Shown here: positions 55,365 through 64,000 of the stretch, piece by piece | Layout: each line of letters opens with the position of its first letter | How positions within the stretch are numbered: the first letter of the stretch is position 1 | Source of the DNA: Notospermus geniculatus | Taxonomy: Eukaryota > Nemertea > Pilidiophora > Heteronemertea > Lineidae | DNA length: 64,000 bases | Assembly (NCBI GenBank): GCA_002633025.1 | Contig: NMRB01000582.1 | Span: 114,230 to 178,229 of the forward strand | Reading direction: 5' to 3' | Translations under genes and position numbers: made by a program | The notes under the pieces: model-generated | What the model was told of the DNA's origin: nothing | The model's database searches: none | Seen by the model: only the letters and a program-made list of their open reading frames with translations

Positions 55365-55399
55365 ATCCCCATTCCTTAACCACTTCCTTGCCGAAACCC

Positions 55400-55649
55400 G
55401 GTATAGACCTTTCCAATAAAGATGGCGGTCTAACAGTTCTCACCATGACATCAGAAGCTTAATCCTATTCGATGGCTGCTGGCACGCTAAGCTGGTCAAG
55501 CAGGCCATAAGCACAAAAATGTAGGTAAAATAATTGCCTGAGAGGATGCATTTGGTAGTGTTATATCATGCTTGGACAATGAATGGCCACGACGTCATGT
55601 GGGAGAACTAGTAGGCCACCAACGTTGTTGTAGTGGAAATGTCTATACC
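55400..55649. mobile_element. MITE of the TATAGACCTTTCCAACAAAG family, best-preserved ends
   Basis: GGTATAGACCTTTCCAATAA and GGAAATGTCTATACC are inverted, so the family terminus is near GGTATAGAC. The interior GCACGCTAAGCTGGTCAAGC and TAATTGCCTGAGAGGATGCA matches the four other copies. Confidence 0.85.
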
Positions 55650-55721
55650 GTGACAGAGCATTATGACATATACCCGTACGACGCCAAAGTGTGAACCATC
55701 ATTACTCGTTGACTTTTTCAG

Positions 55722-55840
55722 CCCTTCATGTGCTCAACCCTGAATTTAAACGTGTCACATTCTCGGACAAGGTCAAGAATATTGCCAGAAAGTTGGAGTT
55801 TATCAACCCTGCCGTGATCCAGAGTATGGCTATATTCAAG
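55722..55840 (+). CDS. PHYHD1: PHYHD1-type dioxygenase, exon d
   Basis: Acceptor GACTTTTTCAG, donor TTCAAG/GTACCG (a weak +4 to +6 context). It encodes ALHVLNPEFKRVTFSDKVKN then IARKLEFINPAVIQSMAIFK. The ALHxxxPxFK start and PxVxQSMxIFK end are family signatures; the latter leads directly into the metal-binding exon. Ends in phase 0. Confidence 0.94.
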
Positions 55841-55974
55841 GTACCGGTACCACAAAATTTTCAGCGAACGTTAACATTCACATCACAATTTGGAACTTTG
55901 TGTTCGGTAACTGCCATCTTGGCACCTGTCCCTTTGATACTATTCAGTGCCGGTCAACCCAAGATTTAGGCCCG

Positions 55975-56095
55975 CCTCGGATCATATTATACACTAAAGT
56001 ACAGAAATTTGTAATTTTGAAATAGTGAATTTTGTGGGCCAAGAAATTATTTCTATCACTTTTTACTGCGACTAGTCCCCTTTAAGTAAGCTACA
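55975..56095. repeat. Interspersed repeat, copy 2 (related to 20631-20760)
   Basis: AATTTGTAATTTTGAAATAG, GTGAATTTTGTGGGCCA and GCGACTAGTCCCCTTTAAG parallel the earlier copy. Confidence 0.5.
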
Positions 56096-56130
56096 AGTGC
56101 ACTACCAGTTGTTTCCTTGCCTCTATATAG

Positions 56131-56307
<177 letters not shown>

Positions 56308-56311
56308 TGAT

Positions 56312-56513
56312 TTGCCGTGATAGTGGTTATCACTTCCGCTCAGCAAACGGCAGGTCCCGGGTTCGAATCCAGCCCGGGCCATAGGGATTTCATTCCTGGC
56401 TCTTCACGTCCGTCACATGGGACAGTAAGCCGTGGTGCCTTGTACCTTGTGCCTTTGCAAAGGCAAGTAAAAGACCCCATCCAAGTGAGGAACATGAGCA
56501 GCTTGAGATGGTC
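56312..56513 (+). mobile_element. SINE (tRNA-Val-like family), 3'-truncated, fused to a MITE
   Basis: Head GATAGTGGTTATCACTTCCG and B-box GGTTCGAATCC; the body stops at TTGAGATGGTC and runs straight into the element at 56513-56631. It starts 33 bp after exon e. Confidence 0.85.
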
Positions 56514-56631
56514 TTGGAAACGAATTGGAAAGAATTTGAAGAAACATTCTTCAGATGGTTGATAAGAGCAACATTTCTTCAAATATTTTTCAATCAGTAC
56601 CACAGGATGTGAGAAAACTTTGACAGAAGAT
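56513..56631. mobile_element. MITE of the TCTTCTGTTGAAGTTTTC family, 5'-truncated, copy 3
   Basis: AATTTGAAGAAACATTCTTC, AACATTTCTTCAAATATTTT and GAGAAAACTTTGACAGAAGA match the family. The left end is missing at the junction with the SINE. Confidence 0.75.
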
Positions 56632-56712
56632 GACGTCTGCTGGACTCTGGGGGTCGTTGCATTAATTATTTTAGAACCACTGTGAGATATTTTTTTCTGA
56701 TGTCATTTTCAG

Positions 56713-56841
56713 AGGGTCTTGATAACAATCGACGGATGGTAAGGAATGAAGAGAGAAAGCCCGGTGAACCGTATCTGACTTTTACAGCTCCTCGAAAGGA
56801 GAGAGATGTTAAGGATTTTATTCCTGGGCCAGTCAAAAAAG
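56713..56841 (+). CDS. PHYHD1: PHYHD1-type dioxygenase, exon f
   Basis: Acceptor GTCATTTTCAG, donor AAAAG/GTATTA; phase 1 at both ends. It encodes EGLDNNRRMVRNEERKPGEP, then YLTFTAPRKERDVKDFIPGP and VKK. This corresponds to the family's SHxxGxxRRMVR segment and the loop leading to the second half of the double-stranded beta helix. The VPxPVxxGxLVLI junction is completed by the next exon. Confidence 0.94.
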
Positions 56842-56884
56842 GTATTACGTTTCTTCTTGCCGGTTTTCTTATGTGAATCTTCAG

Positions 56885-57058
56885 AATCAAGGCCTAGTTT
56901 TCAGCAGACATTGAAAACTGCAGGCAGAGCTCTGATGTATTCAAGTAGAGCATAGTACATTTACCAGGGCTTTGACCCCCCTTGGATCCGCGCCTGTTTA
57001 CACTACACTAACGGGGACGTAAGGACTTTCTGAATTCAATACAGTGTGGCTTTAAACC
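56885..57058. repeat. Interspersed repeat, copy 2 (GCAGGCAGAGCTCTAATGTA family), with insertion
   Basis: Same blocks as 14320-14477, but split at about 56962-56999 by a piece carrying CCCCCCTTGGATCCGCGCCT, which is the end of the CAGGCGCGGATCCAG MITE family. Confidence 0.75.
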
Positions 57059-57065
57059 ATGCAGG

Positions 57066-57213
57066 AAATGGGGACCCTAGCCCACTGCCTCAATAGGTGT
57101 CACTAGGTGTCACTATTGAAATGAAACTGACATCCCGGTCCTGATCAATTTCCCACACCAAAGGCGTCCTTTGTATAGGACCTGGTTTCGGTGTGCTGCC
57201 CTCTATCATAGCT
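57066..57213. repeat. Interspersed repeat, copy 2 (CATCCCGGTCCTGATCAATT family)
   Basis: Direct-orientation partner of 55215-55364. It directly follows the repeat at 56885-57058. Confidence 0.85.
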
Positions 57214-57304
57214 ACTGTCGATTTTTGTCGTATTTCTTGCCTCATTTCTGAATTTTATTTCTGATTTTGCCCAAATTGTTAGAGGATTTGTCTTACTATT
57301 CCAG

Positions 57305-57431
57305 GTTCCCTAGTTTTGATCGACGGACTTATAGCACATAGGAGTAACGCAAATACCTCAGACAAGTCAAGACACATCTACACTTTCCACGTTGTTGAGA
57401 TGAATAATTGTAAATATGATGAACTGAACTG
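57305..57431 (+). CDS. PHYHD1: PHYHD1-type dioxygenase, exon g (distal His and 2-oxoglutarate Arg)
   Basis: Acceptor TATTCCAG, donor ACTG/GTGAGT. It encodes GSLVLIDGLIAHRSNANTSD, then KSRHIYTFHVVEMNNCKYDE and LN, ending two bases into a TGG-type codon (phase 2). His in IAHRS (57337-57339) is the third Fe(II) ligand, and Arg in DKSRHIYTFH (57370-57372) fits the 2-oxoglutarate anchor. The final exon should complete Trp and add about 15-20 residues; it was not found in the 6.5 kb that remain. Confidence 0.94.
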
Positions 57432-57727
57432 GTGAGTACTTCCAGTTGTCATAAAGAATTTTGTTGTACTCAGCGTTGTCGTTAATAGCCGGGAGCCGAG
57501 TAAAATACCCGGCTGATAACATCTGTCTACCCAGCTGAAAAAAATAGCTGAACCCAAAAAAGTTTTCAGAGTAAACAAAACTGGTTGTATTCTATTGATC
57601 TGAAAGTCCCATGTGGTGTAGTGTTTATTCAATTCAACGTTTTCTGCTTAAATGGCCGACGTGTGGTGTTCCATACTTGATATTGCTCCCCATATCGCAC
57701 CTAATTGATGCGTGTGTGCGCAAAAAG

Positions 57728-57905
57728 ACGGAAAAATTGAGGTGGCCGGTGTGCTGAAATCCTTCCTCAGGTGCCAGGAAATCGCATCTCAGGGCTTCTG
57801 GAAAAAAAATTCCGGGGGAGGACCCCCAGACCCCTGTTATCCGGAAGACACATCGCGCCTCCGGCGCTCATTGGGGCGGGCTTCGCCCACCAGGCCGGCC
57901 TTACC
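57728..57905. mobile_element. Fragment of the CAGGCGCGGATCCAG MITE family
   Basis: GTGCCAGGAAATCGCATCTC and GGGGGAGGACCCCCAGACCC match 44180-44260. The right part (GCGCCTCCGGCGCTCATTGG, GGGCGGGCTTCGCCC) is GC-rich and self-complementary. Confidence 0.6.
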
Positions 57906-58305
57906 GGCTGTTGATTAACGATACCTGTCTGGCCAAATCCTTAGCGACAACGCTGTGTGCTAACATGTTGTACTGGTGTAACGTTTTTCAGCGAGGCCGT
58001 GTGTCAGTGTGACATTACTACAGATTGATGGAATAAGAGGCGACTTAACTCTTTCAGCCCTACGGACGGATATATCCGTTTGCCAAAATCATTCTCAAAT
58101 CCTATGGACGAATATATCCGTCCACCCCTAAACCCAATTTTCTACAATATAAGATTGGCAAAGTAGTTTTTTTAAATCTTGAAGTTTTGTTTCCCAGTGT
58201 GTTCCAAACAATGGGAATCACACAGAAAAATGGCCACACTGAAAAAACTTTACACCGGTACTTGGTGTCATTACCATGTTCTTTCATTGGCTCATATGAA
58301 TAAAG

Positions 58306-58388
58306 ACTAGCAGATACATTTACTTCAGATTTGTACAGCATTGCCCAGTGCATTTGTATTGCAAAATTCTAGTGGAAGCATTTACTAG
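58306..58388. repeat. Short hairpin repeat, ACTAGTAAATGC type, copy 2
   Basis: Left ACTAGCAGATACATTTACTT and right GTGGAAGCATTTACTAGT imperfectly paired; the loop has TTTGTACAG as in 2497-2577. Confidence 0.6.
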
Positions 58389-58671
58389 TATAAATGTATG
58401 ACACGTTACGGTTATGTGTAATAATGTAGGTTCCCTCGATACATCCTTTCAGCCTGTCCAACAGAGCTTGTGCAGGTGACGTCATGACAGAAAAATTCAC
58501 CATCTTGACGGTCAAATTGACGTCTAATGACGTCGCCGACCCACATGGCACACTTTGTCATCGGCGCAAGTGGAGTGTGACTTCAATCATGTCGTGATCC
58601 ACACCTTGTCGTTGACGTCACCATGGTGGCCCGCGGGTCAAAAGTGACGTCACAATGAGCCACTGAACAAG

Positions 58672-59195
58672 CTCTATAGCACAGGGTACTATTCAATAGC
58701 CAATCGGTTTTGATAATTGTTGGGCTCTATAGATGTGGATCCTTCAGTGTGTTCAATAGTGCAGGTATTATTCAATAGCCAATCCGGTTTGATAATTGTT
58801 GGGCTCTATAGATGTGGATCCCTCAGTCTGTTCAATAGTGCAGGTATTATTCAATAGCCAATCCGGTTTGATAATTGTTGGGTTCTATAGATGTGGATCC
58901 TTCAGTGTGTTCAATAGTGCAGGTATTATTCAATAGCCAATCCTGTTTGATAATTGTTGGGCTCTATAGATGTGGATCCCTCAGTCTGTTGAGCAGCATA
59001 GGTATTATTCAATCGCCAATCCGGTTTGATAATTGCTGGGCTCTATAGATGTGGATTCTTCAGTCTGTTCAATAGCACAGGTATTATTCAATAGCCAATC
59101 TGGTTTGATAATTGCTGGGCTCTACGTAGATCCTTCAGTCTGTTCAATGGCACAGGGTATTATTCAATAGCCAGTCTGGTTTGGTAATTGTTTGA
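58672..59195. repeat. Satellite-like tandem array, 79-bp unit
   Basis: Six to seven units of about 79 bp (CTCTATAGATGTGGATCCTT, CAGTGTGTTCAATAGTGCAG, GTATTATTCAATAGCCAATC, CGGTTTGATAATTGTTGGG). GATGTGGAT recurs at exactly 79-bp steps in the first units; later units carry small deletions. Confidence 0.93.
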
Positions 59196-59908
59196 GATTT
59201 TGAGATCCCCATGTTCTTTTCTGGGCGTTCTGTCGAGGCAGTGGAACAGTGGCCGAAATTTTAAAGTGGGTGTCTAATATTGCTGTTTCCGCAAGATGTC
59301 TGTCAGTTTGGGATTTTGCACCCCCTGCCCTTTTTTGTGCCCCAGGTAAAAACCCCTGCCATTTTGAAATCCTAGCAAAACTTTACTGAGGGAAAAAGTA
59401 TCATGTGTAACTTTGAAACTCTCGAATGCTAATCGAATATTTGCAAAGAAATATCAATTGGCTATTGTGTTGATGCATGAATACATAATATAAACGAATC
59501 AATACAAATAAGAAAACCCTTTGTTAGACTTTTTCAGAGACCCTACAATTATTATATTATTGTCTGCTGTTGGGAATTCAATGAATTATTTGTTTTTTCT
59601 CTGAGCTGTTGGAACAATACTACATGATTTGCGATAGAAAATCTTTTTTAAGGAAATTTAAACTGTTCAGTTACAAGAGTTTTTGCAACCAGGATTCAAC
59701 GTTTTGTGAACAAAATTTGTGTGATAGCTCCTGCTCATCCGAGTTTAGTCATCTTAAAGCGAACTGGTCATACCAGTCTCGGTGTCTGAATGCGGGTCCG
59801 TGCCAGACAATTCGTTCTAAATATTAATGTGCTTTGGATAGCGTTACACTTCTGGATATTGGCAAGTTTGGGATCTCTCTCTCTCTCATTAGAAAAGGGG
59901 ATGCCTAA

Positions 59909-60429
59909 TGCGGGTGATCCACCGACTTTACAATGAGTTTATGATCAGTTTGCAGTTTGTTCACGACGGGTTTGCAACGAGTTGACGACGAAAAATCGTA
60001 GCCGGTGGATCAGCTACAATTTGCATTCACGATTTGTTCACGACTAGTTTGCGACTCGTTCAAGACTGATTTCTGTTAATGACTAGTTTGCGACGAGTTT
60101 ACGACGAGATCAAACATGTTTGATTTGGTCGCAAACTTGTTGTAAACTCGTCGTAAAGTAGGCTCTGTTGCAGGCGATTTGGCCAATCCACGTCCAGAAT
60201 GACATCGCGTGACGCTACGCCGTCTGACGTCATAAACTACTGACGACGTCGAAACAGGACCGATTCTGTTGGAGACGTATTTTTCGGTGCTGGTGGATCA
60301 GCTTCAACCAGCTTCAACATCATGTCATTTTTCTCACGACAAGTTTGCGGTTCGTTCCCAACTACTGCCATCGTGAACTAATCGCAAACTGATCGTAAAC
60401 ACGTCGTAAAGTCGGTGGATCACCCGCAT
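59909..60429. mobile_element. Foldback element, TGCGGGTGATCCACCGACTT ends, copy 1 (~520 bp)
   Basis: Left TGCGGGTGATCCACCGACTT then TAC; right AAGTCGGTGGATCACCCGCA. Interiors on both sides repeat ACTAGTTTGCGACGAGTTTA-like and GTTCACGA motifs in opposite orientations. A second copy is at 63308-63715. Confidence 0.88.
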
Positions 60430-61099
60430 AATTCTGCTGTTTAAGCCCAGGAGTGTCCCTCGTCTTGTGAATGAATTGTCATCCTCTCAAAACAGGGTCT
60501 AGGCACATCTCCTCCATTGCATCTCTTCTGACCCCGTCACATTCTGTGCCTTTTCGACGGGGAACAGATTATGAATTCTGTTCTTCATTCGTCTCTCATC
60601 TGCCAATCAAAAGCCCTTGAGATCATTTCGGATGGACCATCCTTGGCTCTTGGGTTTTATCTTGGGGTAAGAGTAACACATCTTTCACGTGGAAAATCCC
60701 TCGCCGTGCTGTAATGCTCTTGATGGCTAAAATCGTAAAATGATTCTGATTGGTCATCAAGGAGGTCATGGAAATGCCGTGGGAGCGAGCGGAATTTCAT
60801 TTTTCATTTTGTCAACGCATCGCACCACATCACACTGCAGTGCTTCATGTTTGAAATCGGCAGGAGCTCACTCAGTTGAGCTCCTCTAAGGCTCGAGGAG
60901 AGCAGTTCACACTCGTGAAGGAGAGCTGTTCACAATCGCACCTGAACAATCAAGGATGCTGAGGAGTGCAGTCAGTCGAGCTCCTCAGCGCAATTTTGCG
61001 GGCTCGTAGGGGTGCGAGCTCGATTGAGCCCGTCTTAGGTGAAGCACTGACACTGTGCCGCCAGTGTGAACAAGGCTTAAAAACGAAGATTGCAAGTTG

Positions 61100-61553
61100 A
61101 GGCCACACTTTTAATATTCTTTGGTTCACGGGCGCCTCTTGTGTGAACTCGGGTACGGAGGGCGAAATAAAAATAAAATAAAAATCCTGTTTTGGCTTTT
61201 TTTTTATTTTGCGGTCTTGTTTTGTCCATTTCCTGATGTTGGAGGAAATCAAAAAATCAAAAAAATACTATTTTTAAAGAAATAAACTTTATTGCTCTGA
61301 AACATATTGCTCTGAAACAATGCGTCAGGCAGTTTAGTGTATGACTTGGACATGGTCATCAATATATCTATTGTAGAATTAGGTATCGCAGACGTCTTTT
61401 TTCATTTTTATTTTTTATTTTGAGAATCTCATGTGTTGGTGAACATGGGCGGAAATAAAAAAAACAGAATTTCATGATTTTATTTATTTTTTCACTTTTG
61501 GATTTTCGGACGTCGGCGGGCCCGTGAACCAAAGAGTATAAAAAGTGTGGCCT
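61100..61553. mobile_element. TIR element, ~455 bp, AGGCCACACTTTTAATATTC ends
   Basis: Left AGGCCACACTTTTAATATTC then TTTGGTTCACGGGC; right CCCGTGAACCAAAGAGTATA then AAAAGTGTGGCCT: about 36-bp inverted ends. The interior is AT-rich with a second-level inverted pair near GGCGAAATAAAAATAAAA. Confidence 0.85.
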
Positions 61554-62022
61554 GACCTTCAGGCAATTAGGCCTAGTTGCTGTAGCGAGATTGGCGACAG
61601 TTTCCAAGACTTTCAGGACGGATCACCAAGATGGTGTTAGAGGTATTTTTGTTGGTCACTTTACACACACGGTGTTGCCACCTGAATATTGGCCAGATCA
61701 CCCACAGGACTTTACAGTGATCCCCTAGAGTCCCGTGAGAGAGATTACCAAAATCCAGAGGGCACCAATAGACTTGAGTGATGATAAATCGTTTTTTCGG
61801 TACCAGTGATATGCGTCATAAGTCCGCCATGACAGGTGAGAAGGGGTAAACAAACCTGGGCCTAGTGCATTGTACAGACCGTAAGCACAGGAGCCAACTG
61901 TAAAAATGCGCGTAGGCCATGGTTACCCCTTCTGAGCTGTCATGGCCGACTTTCGCTGGATGGATGTCTATTTTTAAAAGCGATGGCAATCTGTTGAGAA
62001 ATGGTATGAAAAATATGGAGGC

Positions 62023-62115
62023 AATAATAAACAAGAAGTCAATCTCTGGAGATTGACTTCTCTCTGGAGACATCTCTCTGGAGATTTCTGGAGATTGACT
62101 TCTTGTTTATTATTA
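62023..62115. repeat. Palindrome with ~24-bp perfect arms
   Basis: AATAATAAACAAGAAGTCAA then TCTC, and GAGATTGACTTCTTGTTTAT then TATT, are inverses; the loop repeats CTCTCTGGAGA two to three times. Confidence 0.85.
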
Positions 62116-63059
62116 CTTTCTGTGTCAATTTTGTGCTTTTTTGTATCTTGGAAAAATATGGAGGCAAATAGAGAAAGTTGACGCCAGTTTTTTATGTGAA
62201 AACTTTTTCGTGACACAGGACGATTTGATTTTGCAGATCACAATGAGGAACCCGCGTGCCGTTTATCCCGACAGGTCGGCGCAGCGACTGAAGCAACTGA
62301 AGCGACATCGTTGACGTTGTTTTTAAGTGTTGACTTTGCAGGGCTTGTCTTTTAAAAACTGCAGGCGCTCAGTTTCTTGAGCGCTTCAATTGTTATAAGG
62401 GCTCAGTTCACTATGGTGATCGCAGCGCCATCTTCAGCACACGTGGAAGAACTAACATGAATACACGTGTTCATAGTTTTGATACCACTAACTATGAACA
62501 CTTAGTGGCGATACCACAAACTATGAGCACTTTTAACATTCATTACCACTCTCTCTCATAACATCCGTCGACATTACAGATTTGCAAGGCGTGCGGAATT
62601 TCAACTTTTTGGAGTGCTAGGCGCACGTTTTTTGTGGCCATCGGTGCGATTTTAGGTGCGCCATGGCATGCAAGTACAATTGCACACCTTAAGCCCTGCT
62701 TTGCGTCATGAAAAAATGAGCTGTACATTTTTCTACAGGAATATTGAGACAAAAACGTTGCCATTATCGCCATCCTATGTCTTCATTTAAAGAGAACTTT
62801 GCTGCCATCTTTTGACTGCTCCTATTCAGTCACTGTTTTGAATAAGAGAACACTTGTGTGATATTATCTATTTTTGGTGATACCAGTGTACGCCCCATGT
62901 CTTTTTGACTACATGGGGGTTCGCCAGGTATCAAGCAATGCAGGTGATAAACTTTTCTTGATCTTCTAGCTGCTATATGAATTACATGTACCTATAAGTT
63001 CAATTGGAATTTTTGCTTTCCAACAGTTTCATTCATATTTCATTCCTACACCAGGGAGG

Positions 63060-63300
63060 AAATCCGGTTTGCGTCAACATGTTGGAAAGAACAGTTCTGC
63101 AATGTGACAGATAAAAACAAAACCGGCGCAATGCAGATACGGCATTGGACAAATATTTGACCAATCAAACAGAACCAGTGCTCGGCAGCTATCAGACTGT
63201 TGAAAACACAACCGGTCCTGGGCCGCCATCGGACCGTGAAAAATAAACCGGCACAAGACAGCTCTCTGACCACTAAAAACAGAACCGGGCTTGGTACGCA
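63060..63300. repeat. Degenerate tandem repeat, ~55-bp unit
   Basis: AAAAACAAAACCGGCGCAAT, AAACAGAACCAGTGCTCGGC, AACACAACCGGTCCTGGGCC, AAATAAACCGGCACAAGACA and AAAACAGAACCGGGCTTGG recur at near-regular spacing. Confidence 0.7.
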
Positions 63301-63307
63301 TCTGTCT

Positions 63308-63715
63308 ATTGCGGGTGATGCATTGACTTTACGACGAGTTTACGATCAGTATGCAATTAGTTCACGATGGTTTGTGACTAGTTTACGACGAAAAATCAAC
63401 CGGTGGATCAGCGTTCACGATTTGTTTACGGCGAAAAATTAGCCGGTGGATCAGCGTTCACGATGAGTTTGTGACTCGTTCACAACTGATTTCTGTTGAC
63501 GACTAGTTTGCGACAAGTTTCTGACGAGTTCAAACATGTTTGATTTGGTCGCAAACTTGTCGTAAACTCGGTGGATCAGCTTCAACGTCACGTCATTTCT
63601 TTATGATCAGTTTGCGACTAGTTTACAATGAGTTTGCGGTTCGTTGACGACTGCCTTCGTGAACCGATCGCAAACTGATCGTAAACTCGTCGTAAAGTTG
63701 GTGGATCACCCGCAT
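63308..63715. mobile_element. Foldback element, TGCGGGTGATCCACCGACTT ends, copy 2 (~408 bp)
   Basis: Left TGCGGGTGATGCATTGACTT then TACGACGAGTTTACGATCAG; right CTGATCGTAAACTCGTCGTA then AAGTTGGTGGATCACCCGCA. Confidence 0.88.
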
Positions 63716-64000
63716 ATCTCACCTTACTTTGAACAAGCTCCAGAATTTGAAGAAGCGATGTGAATAGTGGGACTTTACGGTCATGAAATGGAGTTTGACC
63801 AGAAAATTGAAGTCCATTTCAAGCATTAAAGCATAAAATTGCAATAAAACGCAATTCATGAGAAGTTGTACCAATATGACTTCAGGTACTGCTATTATAT
63901 CCGGTTTTTTTGAAATTGTTATACGTTCGGCATTTTTGAAGGAACCAAATATGGGTTTTCTTTTCACTGTAACAGATTTGGAATGTGCGTTTCATTGTGC

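Larger units (their letters stand above)
55035..55721. other. PHYHD1 intron with repeat copy and MITE
   Basis: Contains one copy of a repeat shared with 57066-57213 (55215-55364) and a full TATAGACCTTTCCAACAAAG MITE (55400-55649), which ends 72 bp before the next exon. Confidence 0.8.
57432..64000. other. Region after the last identified PHYHD1 exon
   Basis: Probably the last intron of PHYHD1 and beyond. Contains a GC-rich repeat fragment (57728), a hairpin repeat (58306), a 79-bp satellite (58672), two foldback elements of one family (59909, 63308), a TIR element (61100), a palindrome (62023) and a tandem repeat (63060). In 58400-58670, 59200-59900, 60430-61099 and 62116-63059 no gene is recognised. 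Confidence 0.6.

Noticed and set aside
57991-58030. TTTTTCAG at 57984-57991 as acceptor for the last PHYHD1 exon
   Set aside because: It would turn the expected Trp codon (TG-G) into Cys and give a short, Cys-containing tail unlike the family. Other acceptors checked (about 59536, 62236) give an immediate TGA. Left unplaced.

Overview
This window is animal DNA, most likely from a marine invertebrate. The genes are split by large GT-AG introns and have no operon structure. More than half of the recognisable non-coding content is short inverted-repeat transposons (MITEs), tRNA-headed SINEs and minisatellites. Which phylum it comes from cannot be settled from the sequence alone.

Two protein genes can be supported, both on the + strand. 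The first fills 1.9-49.6 kb and encodes a synaptotagmin: an N-terminal membrane anchor, a Ser/Thr-rich basic linker, then C2A, C2B and the C-terminal WHxL motif. Five core coding exons (1959-2409, 39097-39296, 43161-43592, 47716-47836, 49335-49633) join in frame to a 500-residue protein. Two further candidate exons of 66 nt (10630-10695) and 18 nt (32246-32263) lie in the 37-kb gap between exon 1 and the next core exon. Both have proper splice sites and the correct phase and both are multiples of three, so each could be included or skipped without breaking the frame. A splice acceptor at 1858, ahead of the ATG, implies at least one upstream non-coding exon.

The second gene, at 54356-57431, is a phytanoyl-CoA dioxygenase domain protein (PHYHD1 type). 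Seven consecutive exons join in frame and carry the HxD and distal His iron ligands and the 2-oxoglutarate Arg. The first exon, with the start codon, and the last exon, encoding about 15-20 residues, were not found.

The rest is introns and intergenic DNA. The main repeat classes are: (i) at least 15 MITE-like inverted-repeat families, several with 2-6 copies here and some nested; one family has TTA/TAA target duplications (PIF/Harbinger style) and one has TA (Tc1/mariner style). (ii) A SINE with a tRNA-Val-like head, nine copies or large fragments plus one scrap, with five between 24 and 30 kb. (iii) Two or three other tRNA-headed SINE families. (iv) One 5'-truncated, frameshifted LINE 3' end. 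(v) About a dozen minisatellites. (vi) Striking hairpins, above all a 52-bp-arm palindrome at 6669-6777.

The two genes have no obvious functional link. No CRISPR array, rRNA, intact tRNA gene or viral gene was recognised. Two N positions (41192, 53348) mark assembly uncertainty.
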